Source of the DNA: Hyphomicrobiales bacterium
GTDB taxonomy: Bacteria; Pseudomonadota; Alphaproteobacteria; Rhizobiales; Rhizobiaceae
Length of the DNA stretch: 64,000 bases
Reading direction: 5' to 3'
NCBI GenBank assembly: GCA_900469345.1
Contig: UBWZ01000011.1
Span: 62,001 to 126,000 of the forward strand
A program made the position numbers and the translations under genes. Positions 1 to 8,882 of this stretch are shown here, piece by piece. The first letter of the stretch is position 1; every line of letters begins with the position of its first letter. The notes under the pieces are model-generated. The model was given only the letters and a program-made list of their open reading frames with translations, was not told the origin of the DNA and did no database searches.

Positions 1-1
1 C

Positions 2-286
2 AGCTCGAAGATCGCCTCCGGTGGCCGCCATTCCAGCAGCTCTGCCAATCCGAGCGACAGCCAGCAGGACGAGGATGGTTTCAGCAACGGTGTCGCCGGC
101 ATGCTGAACAAGCATGTGCTCGACGGCAAGATCAAGAGCCTGGTGGTTGTCGCAGCGCCGCGTACGCTGGGCGAGATGCGCAAGGCATATCACAAGTCGC
201 TGTCCGAGGTGCTCATCGGCGAACTCGACAAGGACCTGACGGGCCACTCGATCCAGGACATCGAAAAGGCGCTTGCCGCCGCCTGA
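2..286 (+). CDS. Host attachment family protein, C-terminal part
   Basis: The reading frame is open from base 2 and ends at a TGA, so only the last 94 residues are present and the start lies outside the window. A low-complexity Ser/Gly/Asp linker leads into a hydrophobic strand (SLVVVAAPRTLGEMR) and a helix-rich tail ending in a GHSIQDIEKAL-type segment. This matches the C-terminal half of the 'host attachment protein' (Host_attach) family, common in rhizobia. The family name comes from plant attachment phenotypes; the biochemical function is not established. A strong terminator follows directly. I am fairly sure of the family and cannot say more about role. Confidence 0.7.
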   Translation, partial: SSKIASGGRHSSSSANPSDSQQDEDGFSNGVAGMLNKHVLDGKIKSLVVVAAPRTLGEMRKAYHKSLSEVLIGELDKDLTGHSIQDIEKALAAA

Positions 287-312
287 GGAAATTGTAACGT
301 CCCCTGACGTGA

Positions 313-346
313 AGCCCGGCCAGCAATGGCTGGGCTTTTGCTTTTT
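313..346 (+). terminator. Rho-independent terminator after host attachment gene
   Basis: A 10-bp stem (313-322 with 327-336, one G-T pair) closes a GCAA tetraloop and is followed by TTT, GC and five more T. It sits 27 bases after the stop codon of the preceding gene. Confidence 0.85.
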
Positions 347-465
347 GGGGCTGTGCGCGCGGAAGCGGTCTTGCGGGTCCGAGCGCGGTGATGCGATATC
401 GTGAGGGAGAAATGCCGCCGGTCGCGTCGAGGACCGGTCCACCATGCCATGCGGGGGAAGACGCC

Positions 466-1506
466 ATGAAAGCCATGTACTACGAAGCCTTTGGACAGAC
501 CCCGCAGATCAGGACGCTTCCCGATCCAGAGCCTGCGTTCGACGGCGTCGTGATCAAGGTTGGTGCGACAGGCCTCTGCCGCAGCGACTGGCATGGCTGG
601 AAGGGCCATGATCCCGACATCCGGTTGCCGCATGTGCCGGGCCATGAGCTGGCGGGCAGGGTCGTGGCGACCGGCAAGGGTGTCATGCGCTTCCGGATCG
701 GCGACCGGGTCACCGTTCCCTTCGTGTCCGGATGCGGCCATTGCTCCGAATGCCATTCCGGCAACCAGCAGGTCTGCCCCAGCCAGTTCCAGCCGGGCTT
801 TACCCATTGGGGGTCGTTCGCCGAATTTGTGGCGATCGATTATGCCGATACCAACCTCGTGCACCTGCCCGACGCCATCGACGACGCGACGGCAGCAAGC
901 CTCGGCTGCCGGTTTGCGACCTCCTTCCGGGCTGTCGTCGACCAGGCCCGCACCGGCCCCGGCGACTGGGTGGCGGTGCATGGCTGCGGCGGCGTCGGAC
1001 TGTCTGCGATGATGATCGCGACCGCACTGGGTGCCAACGTCATCGGCATCGACCTGACCGAGGACAAGCTGGCGTTCGCGAGGCAGTGCGGTGCGGTCGC
1101 CACCATCAATGCCGGTGCCGTGCCGGATGTGGTCGAGGCCGTCCGTGACATCACCGGCGGCGGCGCCCATGTCTCCATCGATGCGCTTGGCCATCCGACG
1201 ACCTGCTTCAACTCCATCAAGAACCTGCGCCGCCGGGGCCGACACGTGCAGGTGGGGCTGATGCTGGGCGAACACGCGACGCCGCAGATCCCCATGGCGC
1301 AGGTCATCGGGCACGAGCTGGAGATCTATGGCAGCCATGGCATGCAGGCCTGGCGCTATGACGCCATGCTCGGCATGCTGACGGCCGGCAAGATGAAGCC
1401 GCAGCAGCTCATCTCGAAAAGAACGAGCCTGTCGGACGCCGTCCAGGACCTCGTCAACCTGGACCGGGCCGAGACCCCGGGCATTGCCGTCATCACCAGC
1501 TTCTAG
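466..1506 (+). CDS. Zinc-dependent alcohol dehydrogenase (MDR superfamily)
   Basis: A 346-residue medium-chain dehydrogenase, predicted to oxidise an alcohol or polyol with NAD(P). Visible catalytic zinc ligands are Cys38 and His60-Glu61 (GHE). The structural zinc lobe has Cys90, Cys93, Cys96 and Cys104. The Rossmann glycine motif GCGGVG follows near residue 168. I start at ATG 466 because GGGGGAAG lies about 8 bases upstream and the family N-terminus aligns there; an upstream ATG at 388 would add an unlikely extension. It converges on the sugar transporter operon, with only 35 bases between stop codons. It may belong to the same catabolic programme, but no copy of the TetR palindrome lies before it. 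The substrate is unknown. Confidence 0.9.
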   Translation: MKAMYYEAFGQTPQIRTLPDPEPAFDGVVIKVGATGLCRSDWHGWKGHDPDIRLPHVPGHELAGRVVATGKGVMRFRIGDRVTVPFVSGCGHCSECHSGNQQVCPSQFQPGFTHWGSFAEFVAIDYADTNLVHLPDAIDDATAASLGCRFATSFRAVVDQARTGPGDWVAVHGCGGVGLSAMMIATALGANVIGIDLTEDKLAFARQCGAVATINAGAVPDVVEAVRDITGGGAHVSIDALGHPTTCFNSIKNLRRRGRHVQVGLMLGEHATPQIPMAQVIGHELEIYGSHGMQAWRYDAMLGMLTAGKMKPQQLISKRTSLSDAVQDLVNLDRAETPGIAVITSF

Positions 1507-1541
1507 GCGAGCCTTACAGGCGGCGACGCTGCAGCTAGCGT

Positions 1542-2621
1542 CTAGGAGACGCGTCGCCCGTCTTCGCCGAAGACATGGCTCCTCGCCGGGTCGAAGGACA
1601 ACGGGATGGTCTCGCCGATCCGGATAGGGCGCTGGCCGTCGAGCAGGACTGTCGTGGGCTGCCCGTCCGGCATGCTCGCATAGACCACGGTCGAACCGCC
1701 CAGATGCTCGACCAGCTGCACAGATGCCGGTCCGAGCGACGAGGCATTGTCCTGCGGTTGGATGTGTTCCGGCCGCAGGCCGAAGGTGAGCGGTTCCCCT
1801 TCACGCGCGGAAAGCGGCCTCTGCAGGTCGATCCGGCGCCCCCCGATCTCGATCGTGCGGCGCGAACCATCCGTCCCGTCCAGCCGGGCCGACAGGAAGT
1901 TCATCTTCGGCGATCCGATGAAGCCGGCCACGAACTGGTTTGCGGGATCATTGTAGAGGTCGAGCGGCCGGCCGGCCTGCATGATGCGGCCGTCGCGCAG
2001 CACGACGATCTTGTCGGCCATGGTCATCGCCTCGACCTGATCGTGGGTGACGTAGATCATCGTGCTGCCAAGCCGCTGATGCAGCTTGGAAAGCTCGACG
2101 CGCATCTGCACGCGCAGCTCCGCGTCGAGATTGGAGAGCGGTTCGTCGAAGAGAAAGATCCGCGGTTCGCGCACGATGGCGCGGCCGATCGCCACTCGTT
2201 GCCGCTGGCCACCCGAGAGCGCCTTGGGCTTGCGCTGCAGCAGCGGTTCGATCTGCAGAATGTCGGCCGCCCTCTTCACCCGCGTCTCCACATCCGCCTT
2301 GTTGAAACCTGCGGTCTCGAGGCCGAAGGAAAGATTCTTGTAGACGCTCATATGCGGATAGAGCGCGTAGGACTGGAACACCATAGCGATGCCGCGTTTG
2401 GAAGGCGGCGTCTCGTTGATGCGCACGCCGTCGATGCGCAGTTCGCCTGCGGAGATTTCCTCGAGCCCCGCGATCATCCTCAGCAGCGTCGACTTTCCGC
2501 AGCCCGAAGGGCCGACGAACACGGTGAACTCCCCGGGTTCGATCGTCAGGTCCACCCCGTGGATGACGGGCAGGGCGCCGTAGCGCTTCTGGATCTTCTC
2601 GAGCGTGATGCTGCTCGCCAT
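1542..2621 (-). CDS. Sugar ABC transporter ATP-binding protein (MalK/UgpC type)
   Basis: A 359-residue ATPase of the CUT1 carbohydrate importers. Walker A is GPSGCGKST at residues 37-45, the signature is LSGGQRQR, Walker B reads IFLFDEP, and the switch His lies in THDQVEA. The last ~120 residues form the TOBE regulatory domain typical of MalK/UgpC proteins. It is the last gene of a leftward operon of binding protein, two permeases, two oxidoreductases and this ATPase. Having the ATPase last and separated from the permeases by enzymes is common in rhizobial sugar operons. It should energise the permeases at 4743-6564. Confidence 0.95.
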   Translation of the reverse strand: MASSITLEKIQKRYGALPVIHGVDLTIEPGEFTVFVGPSGCGKSTLLRMIAGLEEISAGELRIDGVRINETPPSKRGIAMVFQSYALYPHMSVYKNLSFGLETAGFNKADVETRVKRAADILQIEPLLQRKPKALSGGQRQRVAIGRAIVREPRIFLFDEPLSNLDAELRVQMRVELSKLHQRLGSTMIYVTHDQVEAMTMADKIVVLRDGRIMQAGRPLDLYNDPANQFVAGFIGSPKMNFLSARLDGTDGSRRTIEIGGRRIDLQRPLSAREGEPLTFGLRPEHIQPQDNASSLGPASVQLVEHLGGSTVVYASMPDGQPTTVLLDGQRPIRIGETIPLSFDPARSHVFGEDGRRVS

Positions 2622-2648
2622 GTCAGGCTCCTCCCGCTGGTCGGCTGG

Positions 2649-3716
2649 TCACGGCCGCCAGCTGTGATACTTCGGGTGGCTGTCGGTGATCGGCAGCGCC
2701 ACGTCCGCATGGGTGTCATTGGAATGGTAGATGGCCGTGACCAGCTCCAGGGAAAACCGTGCATCCTCGCTGGTCACCGGCGGCTTTGTGCCGGCAAGCA
2801 GGGTTTTGTAGAACGCTTCCATCTGGCCGTTGAAACGTCGCCCGACGGGAGGATTGTCGGCAAGCAGCGCCTCGATCCTCTGCTTCGCCTCGTCGCTCGC
2901 CGGGACGATCCTCCACGGGCCATCGCCGGGCGAGTAGGCCGCATGGTTGCTTTCGAGCGTCACGTGTTCGAAGGCAAGATGCAGGCGGCTGATCTCTTCG
3001 GCCGCCCCGAGAGTGGCCGTCAATGAGGCGAGCGCGCCGTTGCGCATCAGCAGGCTTGCCGACACGCAGTCCTCGACCTCGATCGCGTTGACCCGCGTCT
3101 CCGCCCGGGCAAACACCCGCTCGACCGGGCCCATCAGATAGGTGAGCATGTCGTGCAGGTGGATGGCATGCGTCATCAGCACGCCGCCGAGCTCGGTTGC
3201 CCAGCGACCGCGCCAGGGATTGTCGTAATAGTCGGCGGTCCTGCGCCAGAAGGTTTCCGCGGTCGCCGCATAGGGCTTGCCGGCGAGCCCGCTGTCGATG
3301 ATCCGCTTCGCCTGCGCGACGCCCTCGCCATACCGGTACTGGAAGATCGGCATCAGCACACCGCGGGATGTCGTTTCCGCGCGCCGCACCTCGTCCACCT
3401 CGGCAAGCGAGCCGGTCAGCGGCTTTTCGCAGACGACGTGTTTTCCCGCCGCAAGGGCCTGCAGCACCAGCTTCGTGTGAACGGCCGGCGGCGTGCAGAT
3501 GTCGATGATGTCGATCTCCGGATCGGCCATCAGTTCGTCCGAGAAACGCGTGCGGCGCGTGATGCTGAACTCGTCCGCAACGGCTTGGAGCCGCGCCTCG
3601 TCAAGATCGCAGAGCGCTGCCACCTCGTACTTGTCGGAATGTGGCAGGTAGCCTTCGACGATATGGGATCGGCCGATGCCGCAGCCGATGATCGCCACCC
3701 TGAAACGCTTAGACAT
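2649..3716 (-). CDS. Gfo/Idh/MocA family oxidoreductase
   Basis: A 355-residue NAD(P)-dependent sugar or polyol dehydrogenase. The N-terminal Rossmann fold shows GCGIG at residues 11-15, and the family's catalytic Lys lies in EKP at 97-99. The C-terminal half is the usual alpha/beta substrate domain. I start at ATG 3716: its codons ATG-TCT-AAG overlap the stop of the upstream oxidoreductase by 8 bases, implying translational coupling. Genes of this type oxidise myo- or scyllo-inositol, glucosides and related sugars; which one here cannot be told. It is co-transcribed with the transporter. Confidence 0.92.
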   Translation of the reverse strand: MSKRFRVAIIGCGIGRSHIVEGYLPHSDKYEVAALCDLDEARLQAVADEFSITRRTRFSDELMADPEIDIIDICTPPAVHTKLVLQALAAGKHVVCEKPLTGSLAEVDEVRRAETTSRGVLMPIFQYRYGEGVAQAKRIIDSGLAGKPYAATAETFWRRTADYYDNPWRGRWATELGGVLMTHAIHLHDMLTYLMGPVERVFARAETRVNAIEVEDCVSASLLMRNGALASLTATLGAAEEISRLHLAFEHVTLESNHAAYSPGDGPWRIVPASDEAKQRIEALLADNPPVGRRFNGQMEAFYKTLLAGTKPPVTSEDARFSLELVTAIYHSNDTHADVALPITDSHPKYHSWRP

Positions 3717-4722
3717 TGTATGCTTCCTCTGCCTTCGCCTGGGCTCGGAGCGCAAGCTCCATCGCCGCAAAGCAGCGGCTCTGCGGCATAGCCGTCTCCG
3801 TGCGGTTGCGGATGTCGGACAGCAGCTGCGCGCCATAGGGAAGGGCGACTGCCGAGCAGTCGATATGGGTGACGCCCGAGGCGTCGGTCAGGAACAGGTG
3901 GTCGCCGCCTTCCCGGCCGGCGACGTCGACGTATTTCCGCAGCTCGATCATGCCCTCGGTACCGGTGATGAAGAGCCGGCCGTCGCCCCAGGTCGACAAT
4001 CCCTCCGGGGTGAACCAGTCGACACGGATAAAACCATTTGCATCCGGCGTGGCGAGGTGGATGTCGCCGCTATCCTGCAGGCCCGGCCATTGCTTGTGCG
4101 CCCGGTTGGCGACACTCGCCGAGAGGATGTCGGCGGTCTCTGTCCCGGTGAAGAAGAGAAACTGCTCGCATTGGTGCGAGGCGATGTCGACCAGGATGCC
4201 GCCATAGCGCTTACGCTCGAAGAACCACGGTGGGCGCAGCTGCGGCCGCATGCGGTGCGGCCCGAAGCCTGCCGTCGACACCACCTTGCCGATCGCGCCG
4301 GCCGCTACCAGTTCGCCTGCGCGCACGGTGGCCCGGTTTTCGAAGTGCTCGGAATAAAGCACGGAAAAGATCCGGCCGGTTTCCCCCTGGACGCGACGCA
4401 GCGTCGCCAGATCGTCGAGGGTCGTCATCCCCGGCTTGTCGGTCATCACGTCCTTGCCGGCCCGCATCGCATCGATCGCGATCCCCGCGCGCTGGTCCGG
4501 GATGGCAGCGGTGACGATGAGGTCGATGCTCGGATCCTCCAGCGCTCGGCGCGGATTGTCATACCGCTTCGCCTGCGGATACTTTGCCGAGAACTCCGCG
4601 GACAGGTCGTCTTCCTGTGCATGAAAGCCGACAAATTCGGCACCGGCGTCGAGCAGGCAATTGGCCTGCCCGAAGATGTGGTTGTGGTTGATGCCGATGA
4701 CGGCGAAGCGCACAGGTGTCAT
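3709..4722 (-). CDS. Gfo/Idh/MocA family oxidoreductase, atypical nucleotide motif
   Basis: A 337-residue protein of the Gfo/Idh/MocA family, set between the permeases and a second oxidoreductase. The N-terminal glycine loop is unusual (VIGINHNHIFG rather than GxGxxG), while the DKP motif at 95-97 supplies the expected catalytic Lys. I start at ATG 4722; the reading frame is open further upstream, but that part only overlaps the permease gene. Its last 8 bases overlap the next gene's start. Two adjacent oxidoreductases in one transport operon could act on successive oxidation states or epimers of one imported sugar (inference). Confidence 0.88.
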   Translation of the reverse strand: MTPVRFAVIGINHNHIFGQANCLLDAGAEFVGFHAQEDDLSAEFSAKYPQAKRYDNPRRALEDPSIDLIVTAAIPDQRAGIAIDAMRAGKDVMTDKPGMTTLDDLATLRRVQGETGRIFSVLYSEHFENRATVRAGELVAAGAIGKVVSTAGFGPHRMRPQLRPPWFFERKRYGGILVDIASHQCEQFLFFTGTETADILSASVANRAHKQWPGLQDSGDIHLATPDANGFIRVDWFTPEGLSTWGDGRLFITGTEGMIELRKYVDVAGREGGDHLFLTDASGVTHIDCSAVALPYGAQLLSDIRNRTETAMPQSRCFAAMELALRAQAKAEEAYNV

Positions 4723-4742
4723 GGGGTCACTCTTCAATGGGA

Positions 4743-5618
4743 TCAACGCTTCATGCCGGTCGTGGCGATGCCTTCGATCAGCAGTCGCTGGAAGAACAGG
4801 AAGAACAGGAAGACCGGGATGAGCGACAGGTTGGACATCGCAAACAGGGCCGTCCAGTCGGAGCTGCCGGTCGAATCCACGAAGGATCGAAGGCCCAGTT
4901 GCACGGTGTAGGTATTGATGTCGCTGAGGTAGATGAGGGGTCCGAAGAAGTCGTCCCAGGTCCAGATGAACGAGAAGATGGCGGCCGTAGCAAGGACCGG
5001 CATGGAAAGCGGCAGCATGATCTTCCAGTAGATGCGGAACGGGCTGCAGCCGTCCATCACCGCCGCCTCGTCGAGTTCCTTCGGAATGCCGCGGAAGAAC
5101 TGCACCATCAGGAAGATGAAGAAGGCATCGGTCGCCAGGTATTTCGGCACGATCAGCGGCAGCGGCGAGTTCACCCAGCCGAGATGCAGGAACAGGATGT
5201 ATTGCGGGATCAGGACCACGTGGTAGGGCAGCATCAGCGTGCCGAGCATCAGCGCGAACCAGAAATTGCGCCCGGCGAAGCGCAGCCGCGAAAAGGCGAA
5301 GGCCGCAAGCGAGCAGCCGACCACATTGCCGATCGTCGCCAGCACCGAAATCACCAGCGAATTCCAGAAGAACCGGCCGAACGTCACCTGCAGACCGCTC
5401 CAGCCGCGGACATAGCCGCCGAGATCGAGCGCGGACGGGATCAGCGACGACGAGCCGAACAGCTCTTCCTGCGGCCGGAACGACCCCGAGATCATCCACA
5501 GGATCGGGTAGAGCATGCCGAACGAGCAGACGATCAGCACCGCATGGAGCAGGATCGACTTGACGGGGGAGCGCCGGACCTTGGGCGGCGAAAGCAGATC
5601 GTGCGGCGCATCAGTCAT
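4743..5618 (-). CDS. Carbohydrate ABC transporter permease (MalG type)
   Basis: A 291-residue inner-membrane permease with six predicted membrane segments, the first at about residues 22-42. The cytoplasmic EAA loop reads EAAVMDGCSPFRIYWKI, the site that docks with the ATPase. MalG-type permeases carry this loop near the C-terminal third, as here. The start overlaps the stop of the MalF-type permease by 8 bases. It forms the translocation pore with the 5611-6564 product. Confidence 0.95.
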   Translation of the reverse strand: MTDAPHDLLSPPKVRRSPVKSILLHAVLIVCSFGMLYPILWMISGSFRPQEELFGSSSLIPSALDLGGYVRGWSGLQVTFGRFFWNSLVISVLATIGNVVGCSLAAFAFSRLRFAGRNFWFALMLGTLMLPYHVVLIPQYILFLHLGWVNSPLPLIVPKYLATDAFFIFLMVQFFRGIPKELDEAAVMDGCSPFRIYWKIMLPLSMPVLATAAIFSFIWTWDDFFGPLIYLSDINTYTVQLGLRSFVDSTGSSDWTALFAMSNLSLIPVFLFFLFFQRLLIEGIATTGMKR

Positions 5619-6564
5619 CGTAGTGCACCCAGTAACGCGCGCCGAGGAAGGAGAAGGCGGTAAACAGCGAGATGATCACCACGAGGATCCACGCCAGTGC
5701 CGAAGCATAACCCATCCGGAAGAAGCCGAATGCCTCCTGGTAAAGGTAGAGGGTGTAGAACAGGGTCGAATTGATCGGACCGCCGGTGCCTTCGGAAATG
5801 ATGAAGGCGGGGGTGAAGGCCTTGAAGGCCTCGATCGTCTGGATCACCGAGTTGAAGAAGATCACCGGCGTGAGCAGGGGCAGCGTGATCCTGAAGAACT
5901 GGCGGGCCTTTCCGGCGCCGTCCATCTCTGCCGCTTCGTACATATCCTTCGGGATCTGCCGAAGGCCGGCGAGGAAGATGATCATCGGCGAGCCGAACTG
6001 CCAGATCGACAGCAACACCAGCGTATAGAGCGCATAGTCGGGATTGGAGATCCAGCTCGGCCCCTCGTAGCCGAACGCCTGCCAGAGTGCCATGTTGATC
6101 AGCCCGTCCGATGCGAACAGCTGGCGCCAGAGCACCGCGATGGCGACGCTGGAGCCAAGCAGCGACGGCAGGTAGAAGATGGCCCGGTAGAGCGTCAGGC
6201 CTTTGATGCCGCGATTGAACGCCATCGCGACCGCCAGTGCGAAGGCGAGCTTCAGTGGCACCGACAGGATGACATAGGTAAAGGTCACGCGCATCGCGGC
6301 GCCGAACTTCGGGTCGTCCGTCAGGATGCGCACGTAGTTGGCGGCACCCACCCAGTCGGGTGACTGCAAGAGGTCGTAATTGGTGAAGGACAGGTAGAGC
6401 GAGGCGAGCGCCGGTCCGAGCGTCAGCCCGAAGAAGCCCAGTAGCCAGGGCAGCAGGAAAACATAGCCTGCCGCGTTGCGGTCGAGCATCCGCCGGAATG
6501 CGCTCTGCCCCCGGAGAGCCGCAGTGCGGCTCCCCCTGTGCATCGTCTCGGTCTGCGACGCCAT
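5611..6564 (-). CDS. Sugar ABC transporter permease (MalF type)
   Basis: A 317-residue permease with a cytoplasmic N-terminus, a first membrane helix at about residues 34-55 and the EAA loop YEAAEMDGAGKARQFFRI. It lies 4 bases downstream of the binding-protein gene and overlaps the second permease, so all three are surely co-translated. It belongs to the CUT1 family importing di- or monosaccharides, glycerol-phosphate derivatives or polyols. Confidence 0.95.
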   Translation of the reverse strand: MASQTETMHRGSRTAALRGQSAFRRMLDRNAAGYVFLLPWLLGFFGLTLGPALASLYLSFTNYDLLQSPDWVGAANYVRILTDDPKFGAAMRVTFTYVILSVPLKLAFALAVAMAFNRGIKGLTLYRAIFYLPSLLGSSVAIAVLWRQLFASDGLINMALWQAFGYEGPSWISNPDYALYTLVLLSIWQFGSPMIIFLAGLRQIPKDMYEAAEMDGAGKARQFFRITLPLLTPVIFFNSVIQTIEAFKAFTPAFIISEGTGGPINSTLFYTLYLYQEAFGFFRMGYASALAWILVVIISLFTAFSFLGARYWVHYDD

Positions 6565-6568
6565 GGGC

Positions 6569-7855
6569 TCACTTCCGCGCCAAGGTATTCTTGGCCTCGC
6601 TGACCATCCGCTCGCCGCCTTCTTCGGGCGTGATGCGTCCGAAGGCGACTTCCTGGCTGACCCGGGTCAGCACGAAGGCGAGTTCGCCGGCACCTTGTGG
6701 CGGGTTGATCGGCAGCGCGCCGACATTCGGCGTGATGGCGGCGATGTACTCCACCATCGCCTTGCTGACATCGTCCAGCTTCGTGGTCAGCTGGTCGCGC
6801 ATCGCCGTGGATGCCGGAACGCCGCGCTCGACGCCCAACAGGTCGACACCCTCCGGACTGGCCACCAGGAAGTTGATGAAGTCGACGGCGCTCTGGACGT
6901 TCTGGCTGGTCGCCGAGACGCTCATCAGCATCGACGGCTTCAGATAATGGCCGGTCGGCGAAGAGGCGCTGACCTTCGGATAGGCGGTCAGCGACAGCTT
7001 GGACTTGTTCAGCGCCTGGTAGCCGACGAACTGGTTGGAATGGGCAAAGGCCGTGGCCGCCTTGCCGGTGGTCAGCGCGTTGGTCTCGATGTTGAGCTGG
7101 TCGAGCGCCTGCACGTCGGCCGGAACGCAGCCGCCTGCCTTGCGGATGCCGTCCCACATCTTGAACCAGGATGCCACGTCCGAGGCCTCGTAGCCAAGCT
7201 GGCCGTCGGCGGCGAAAAGCGCCTTGTTGTTCTGCCGCAGGTAGTTCTCGAAACTCGGTTCCAGGCCACTGGCATCGGCGGTCGCGTAATAGCCGGGCTT
7301 CGGCTTCTTCTTGCCAAAGGCGATGGCATTTTCCGCAAACTCCTCCCAGGTCTGGCCAAGGCTCGGTGCCTTCGCGCCGGTCTTTTCCCAGGCAGCCTTG
7401 TCGTAGATGACGACGCTCGAATTGACCCCGAGATTGACCCCGAAGAGCTTTCCGTCGACCCTGCCGGAATCCACGTTGGCCTTGCCGAAATCCTCGATCT
7501 TCAGCCCCTTGCCGATATAGTCATCAAGGGGCGCCAGCGCGCCACGCCGCGCATATTCGAAGATGTACCGGTAGTCCATCTGGATCAGGTCCGGCGCATT
7601 GCGGCCCGCGACCTGGGTTGCGAGACGCGGCCAGTAATCGCTCCAGCCGGCGAACTCACCGGCAATGGTGATGTCCGGCTTGGCACCCTTGAAGGCGGCG
7701 ATCGCCTTGTTGGTGCGGTCGGCCCTCTCCTGCGAACCCCACCAGATCATCCGCAGGCGAGCAGCCTGGGCGAGTGCCGGGGTATGAAAAGTGGCTAACG
7801 AAAGGGCCGACAGACCGCCCCAAAGCACACTTCTCCTGTCAAGCATCATAGACAT
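6569..7855 (-). CDS. Extracellular sugar-binding protein, Tat-like signal
   Basis: A 428-residue periplasmic solute-binding protein (MalE-like, family 1). The N-terminus has a twin arginine followed by a hydrophobic stretch and an ALA-type cleavage site (LDRRSVLWGG ... TPALAQA), so export by Tat is plausible. I start at ATG 7855, 7 bases after GGAGGAG; the in-frame TTG two codons earlier has worse spacing. This is the first gene of the six-gene transport and oxidation operon. A TetR-type palindrome lies 64 bases upstream, so the operon is likely controlled by the divergent regulator. Confidence 0.93.
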   Translation of the reverse strand: MSMMLDRRSVLWGGLSALSLATFHTPALAQAARLRMIWWGSQERADRTNKAIAAFKGAKPDITIAGEFAGWSDYWPRLATQVAGRNAPDLIQMDYRYIFEYARRGALAPLDDYIGKGLKIEDFGKANVDSGRVDGKLFGVNLGVNSSVVIYDKAAWEKTGAKAPSLGQTWEEFAENAIAFGKKKPKPGYYATADASGLEPSFENYLRQNNKALFAADGQLGYEASDVASWFKMWDGIRKAGGCVPADVQALDQLNIETNALTTGKAATAFAHSNQFVGYQALNKSKLSLTAYPKVSASSPTGHYLKPSMLMSVSATSQNVQSAVDFINFLVASPEGVDLLGVERGVPASTAMRDQLTTKLDDVSKAMVEYIAAITPNVGALPINPPQGAGELAFVLTRVSQEVAFGRITPEEGGERMVSEAKNTLARK

Positions 7856-7918
7856 TGGCAACTCCTCCCTAAATGACTGCCAATTTACGATGACTGCAAA
7901 CGACGTATTGCCGTTTTA

Positions 7919-7932
7919 TAACTATCTGGTTA
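7919..7932. promoter_or_regulatory. Operator site 1, palindrome TAACTA-TC-TGGTTA
   Basis: This 14-base near-palindrome in the divergent spacer between the binding-protein gene and the TetR gene matches the perfect palindrome at 8740-8753 in 11 of 14 positions. It is placed to control both the leftward transport operon and the regulator itself. The assignment to the TetR protein rests on position and repetition. Confidence 0.75.
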
Positions 7933-7938
7933 CATGGG

Positions 7939-7950
7939 ATCATCGATGAT
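7939..7950. promoter_or_regulatory. Perfect 12-bp palindrome ATCATCGATGAT
   Basis: A self-complementary 12-mer lies 6 bases from operator site 1 and 26 bases before the TetR GTG start. It has no copy near the second operator, so it may bind a different regulator or be chance. Confidence 0.3.
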
Positions 7951-7976
7951 AACATGTGTCAAGTGGGATTCTTGCC

Positions 7977-8666
7977 GTGAGCGAAAAGGTCAAGGACAGC
8001 GCGCCGGACACCGGGGAGACGGACAAGCCGAAGCAGAAGCGTGCCGTTTCGCAGCCGCGAAATCCGGAACGCACCCGCAGCGCAATTCTCGAGGCCGCCC
8101 GCCGCGAGGTGGCGGCCAAGGGTCTGGCGGGAGCGCGCGTCGATGTCGTCGCGCGCCGGGCGGGCACCAACAAGCGCATGATTTACCACTACTTTGGCGA
8201 CAAGGACGCGCTTTACCTGGCTGTGCTCGAGGACGCCTACCGCAACATTCGCCATGCCGAGCGGCGCCTCGACCTCGCCCACAAGCCGCCAGTCGAAGGC
8301 CTGAGGGAACTCGCCCTCTTCACCTGGCATTATTTCCTCGATCACCCTGAATTCCTGAGCATTTTGGCAACCGAAAACCTCAATCAGGCGCGCTATCTGC
8401 GCCAATCGAAGGTGGTCGCGGAAATGCATTCCAACTTCATCTCGGAGTTGAAGGATGTGCTGCAGCGCGGTAGCCGCGACGGCGTCTTTCGCGCAGGGCT
8501 GGACCCGGTCGACGTCTACCTGACGATCGCCTCGCTCGGCTATTTCTACCTCTCCAATCGCTTCACATTGTCGACGATCTTCCAGCGCGACCTGATCGGC
8601 CCGGCCGAACTCGAGCGCTGGGGTCAGCACATCGTTGCAACCGTGCTGGCCACCGCCAGCGCTTGA
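7977..8666 (+). CDS. TetR family transcriptional regulator
   Basis: About 229 residues. The N-terminal TetR helix-turn-helix reads VDVVARRAGTNKRMIYHYFGDK, preceded by the usual RSAILEAARREVAAKG helix. The C-terminal part is a helical ligand-binding and dimerisation domain. A Lys/Pro-rich tail of about 20 residues precedes the DNA-binding domain. The start is uncertain: GTG 7977 has a weak ribosome site (GTGGGA), and in-frame GTG 7956 would add seven residues. It lies between two catabolic operons, each preceded by the same palindrome. It is the obvious repressor, probably released by the pathway substrate or an intermediate. Confidence 0.92.
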   Translation: MSEKVKDSAPDTGETDKPKQKRAVSQPRNPERTRSAILEAARREVAAKGLAGARVDVVARRAGTNKRMIYHYFGDKDALYLAVLEDAYRNIRHAERRLDLAHKPPVEGLRELALFTWHYFLDHPEFLSILATENLNQARYLRQSKVVAEMHSNFISELKDVLQRGSRDGVFRAGLDPVDVYLTIASLGYFYLSNRFTLSTIFQRDLIGPAELERWGQHIVATVLATASA

Positions 8667-8739
8667 GAGGCGGCAGCCGCCGACCGGGCCGAGCTCGTCA
8701 GAAACGCCCTTGACAGACCTGCGGCTTCGTAGTCTGAAA

Positions 8740-8753
8740 TAACCAGATGGTTA
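8740..8753. promoter_or_regulatory. Operator site 2, perfect palindrome TAACCA-GA-TGGTTA
   Basis: A perfect 14-base palindrome lies 130 bases before the first gene of the rightward catabolic operon. A consensus -35 TTGACA sits at 8710-8715, so the operator covers the -10 and start region of that promoter, an ideal place for repression. It is the same motif as at 7919-7932. Confidence 0.8.
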
Positions 8754-8882
8754 CAACATGCAGTCGGGGCAGGCGAGGAGGCCGCGCTCCCGCGGTGCGT
8801 CGGCGATCTTCGCCGGCCGCATTCATTGCAGTCAGGGCCGGTCGCAACTGGTGGACAGCCGGCCATCGGGAGGAGGAAGTTC

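Noticed and set aside
1575..3026. A 483-codon plus-strand frame opposite the ABC ATPase and an oxidoreductase
   Set aside because: It is His/Arg-rich shadow sequence of two well-supported minus-strand genes.
7953..7963. TTGACA on the minus strand as a promoter for the binding-protein gene
   Set aside because: No -10 is found at 16-18 bases, and the better TATAAA at 7912-7920 is too far away.
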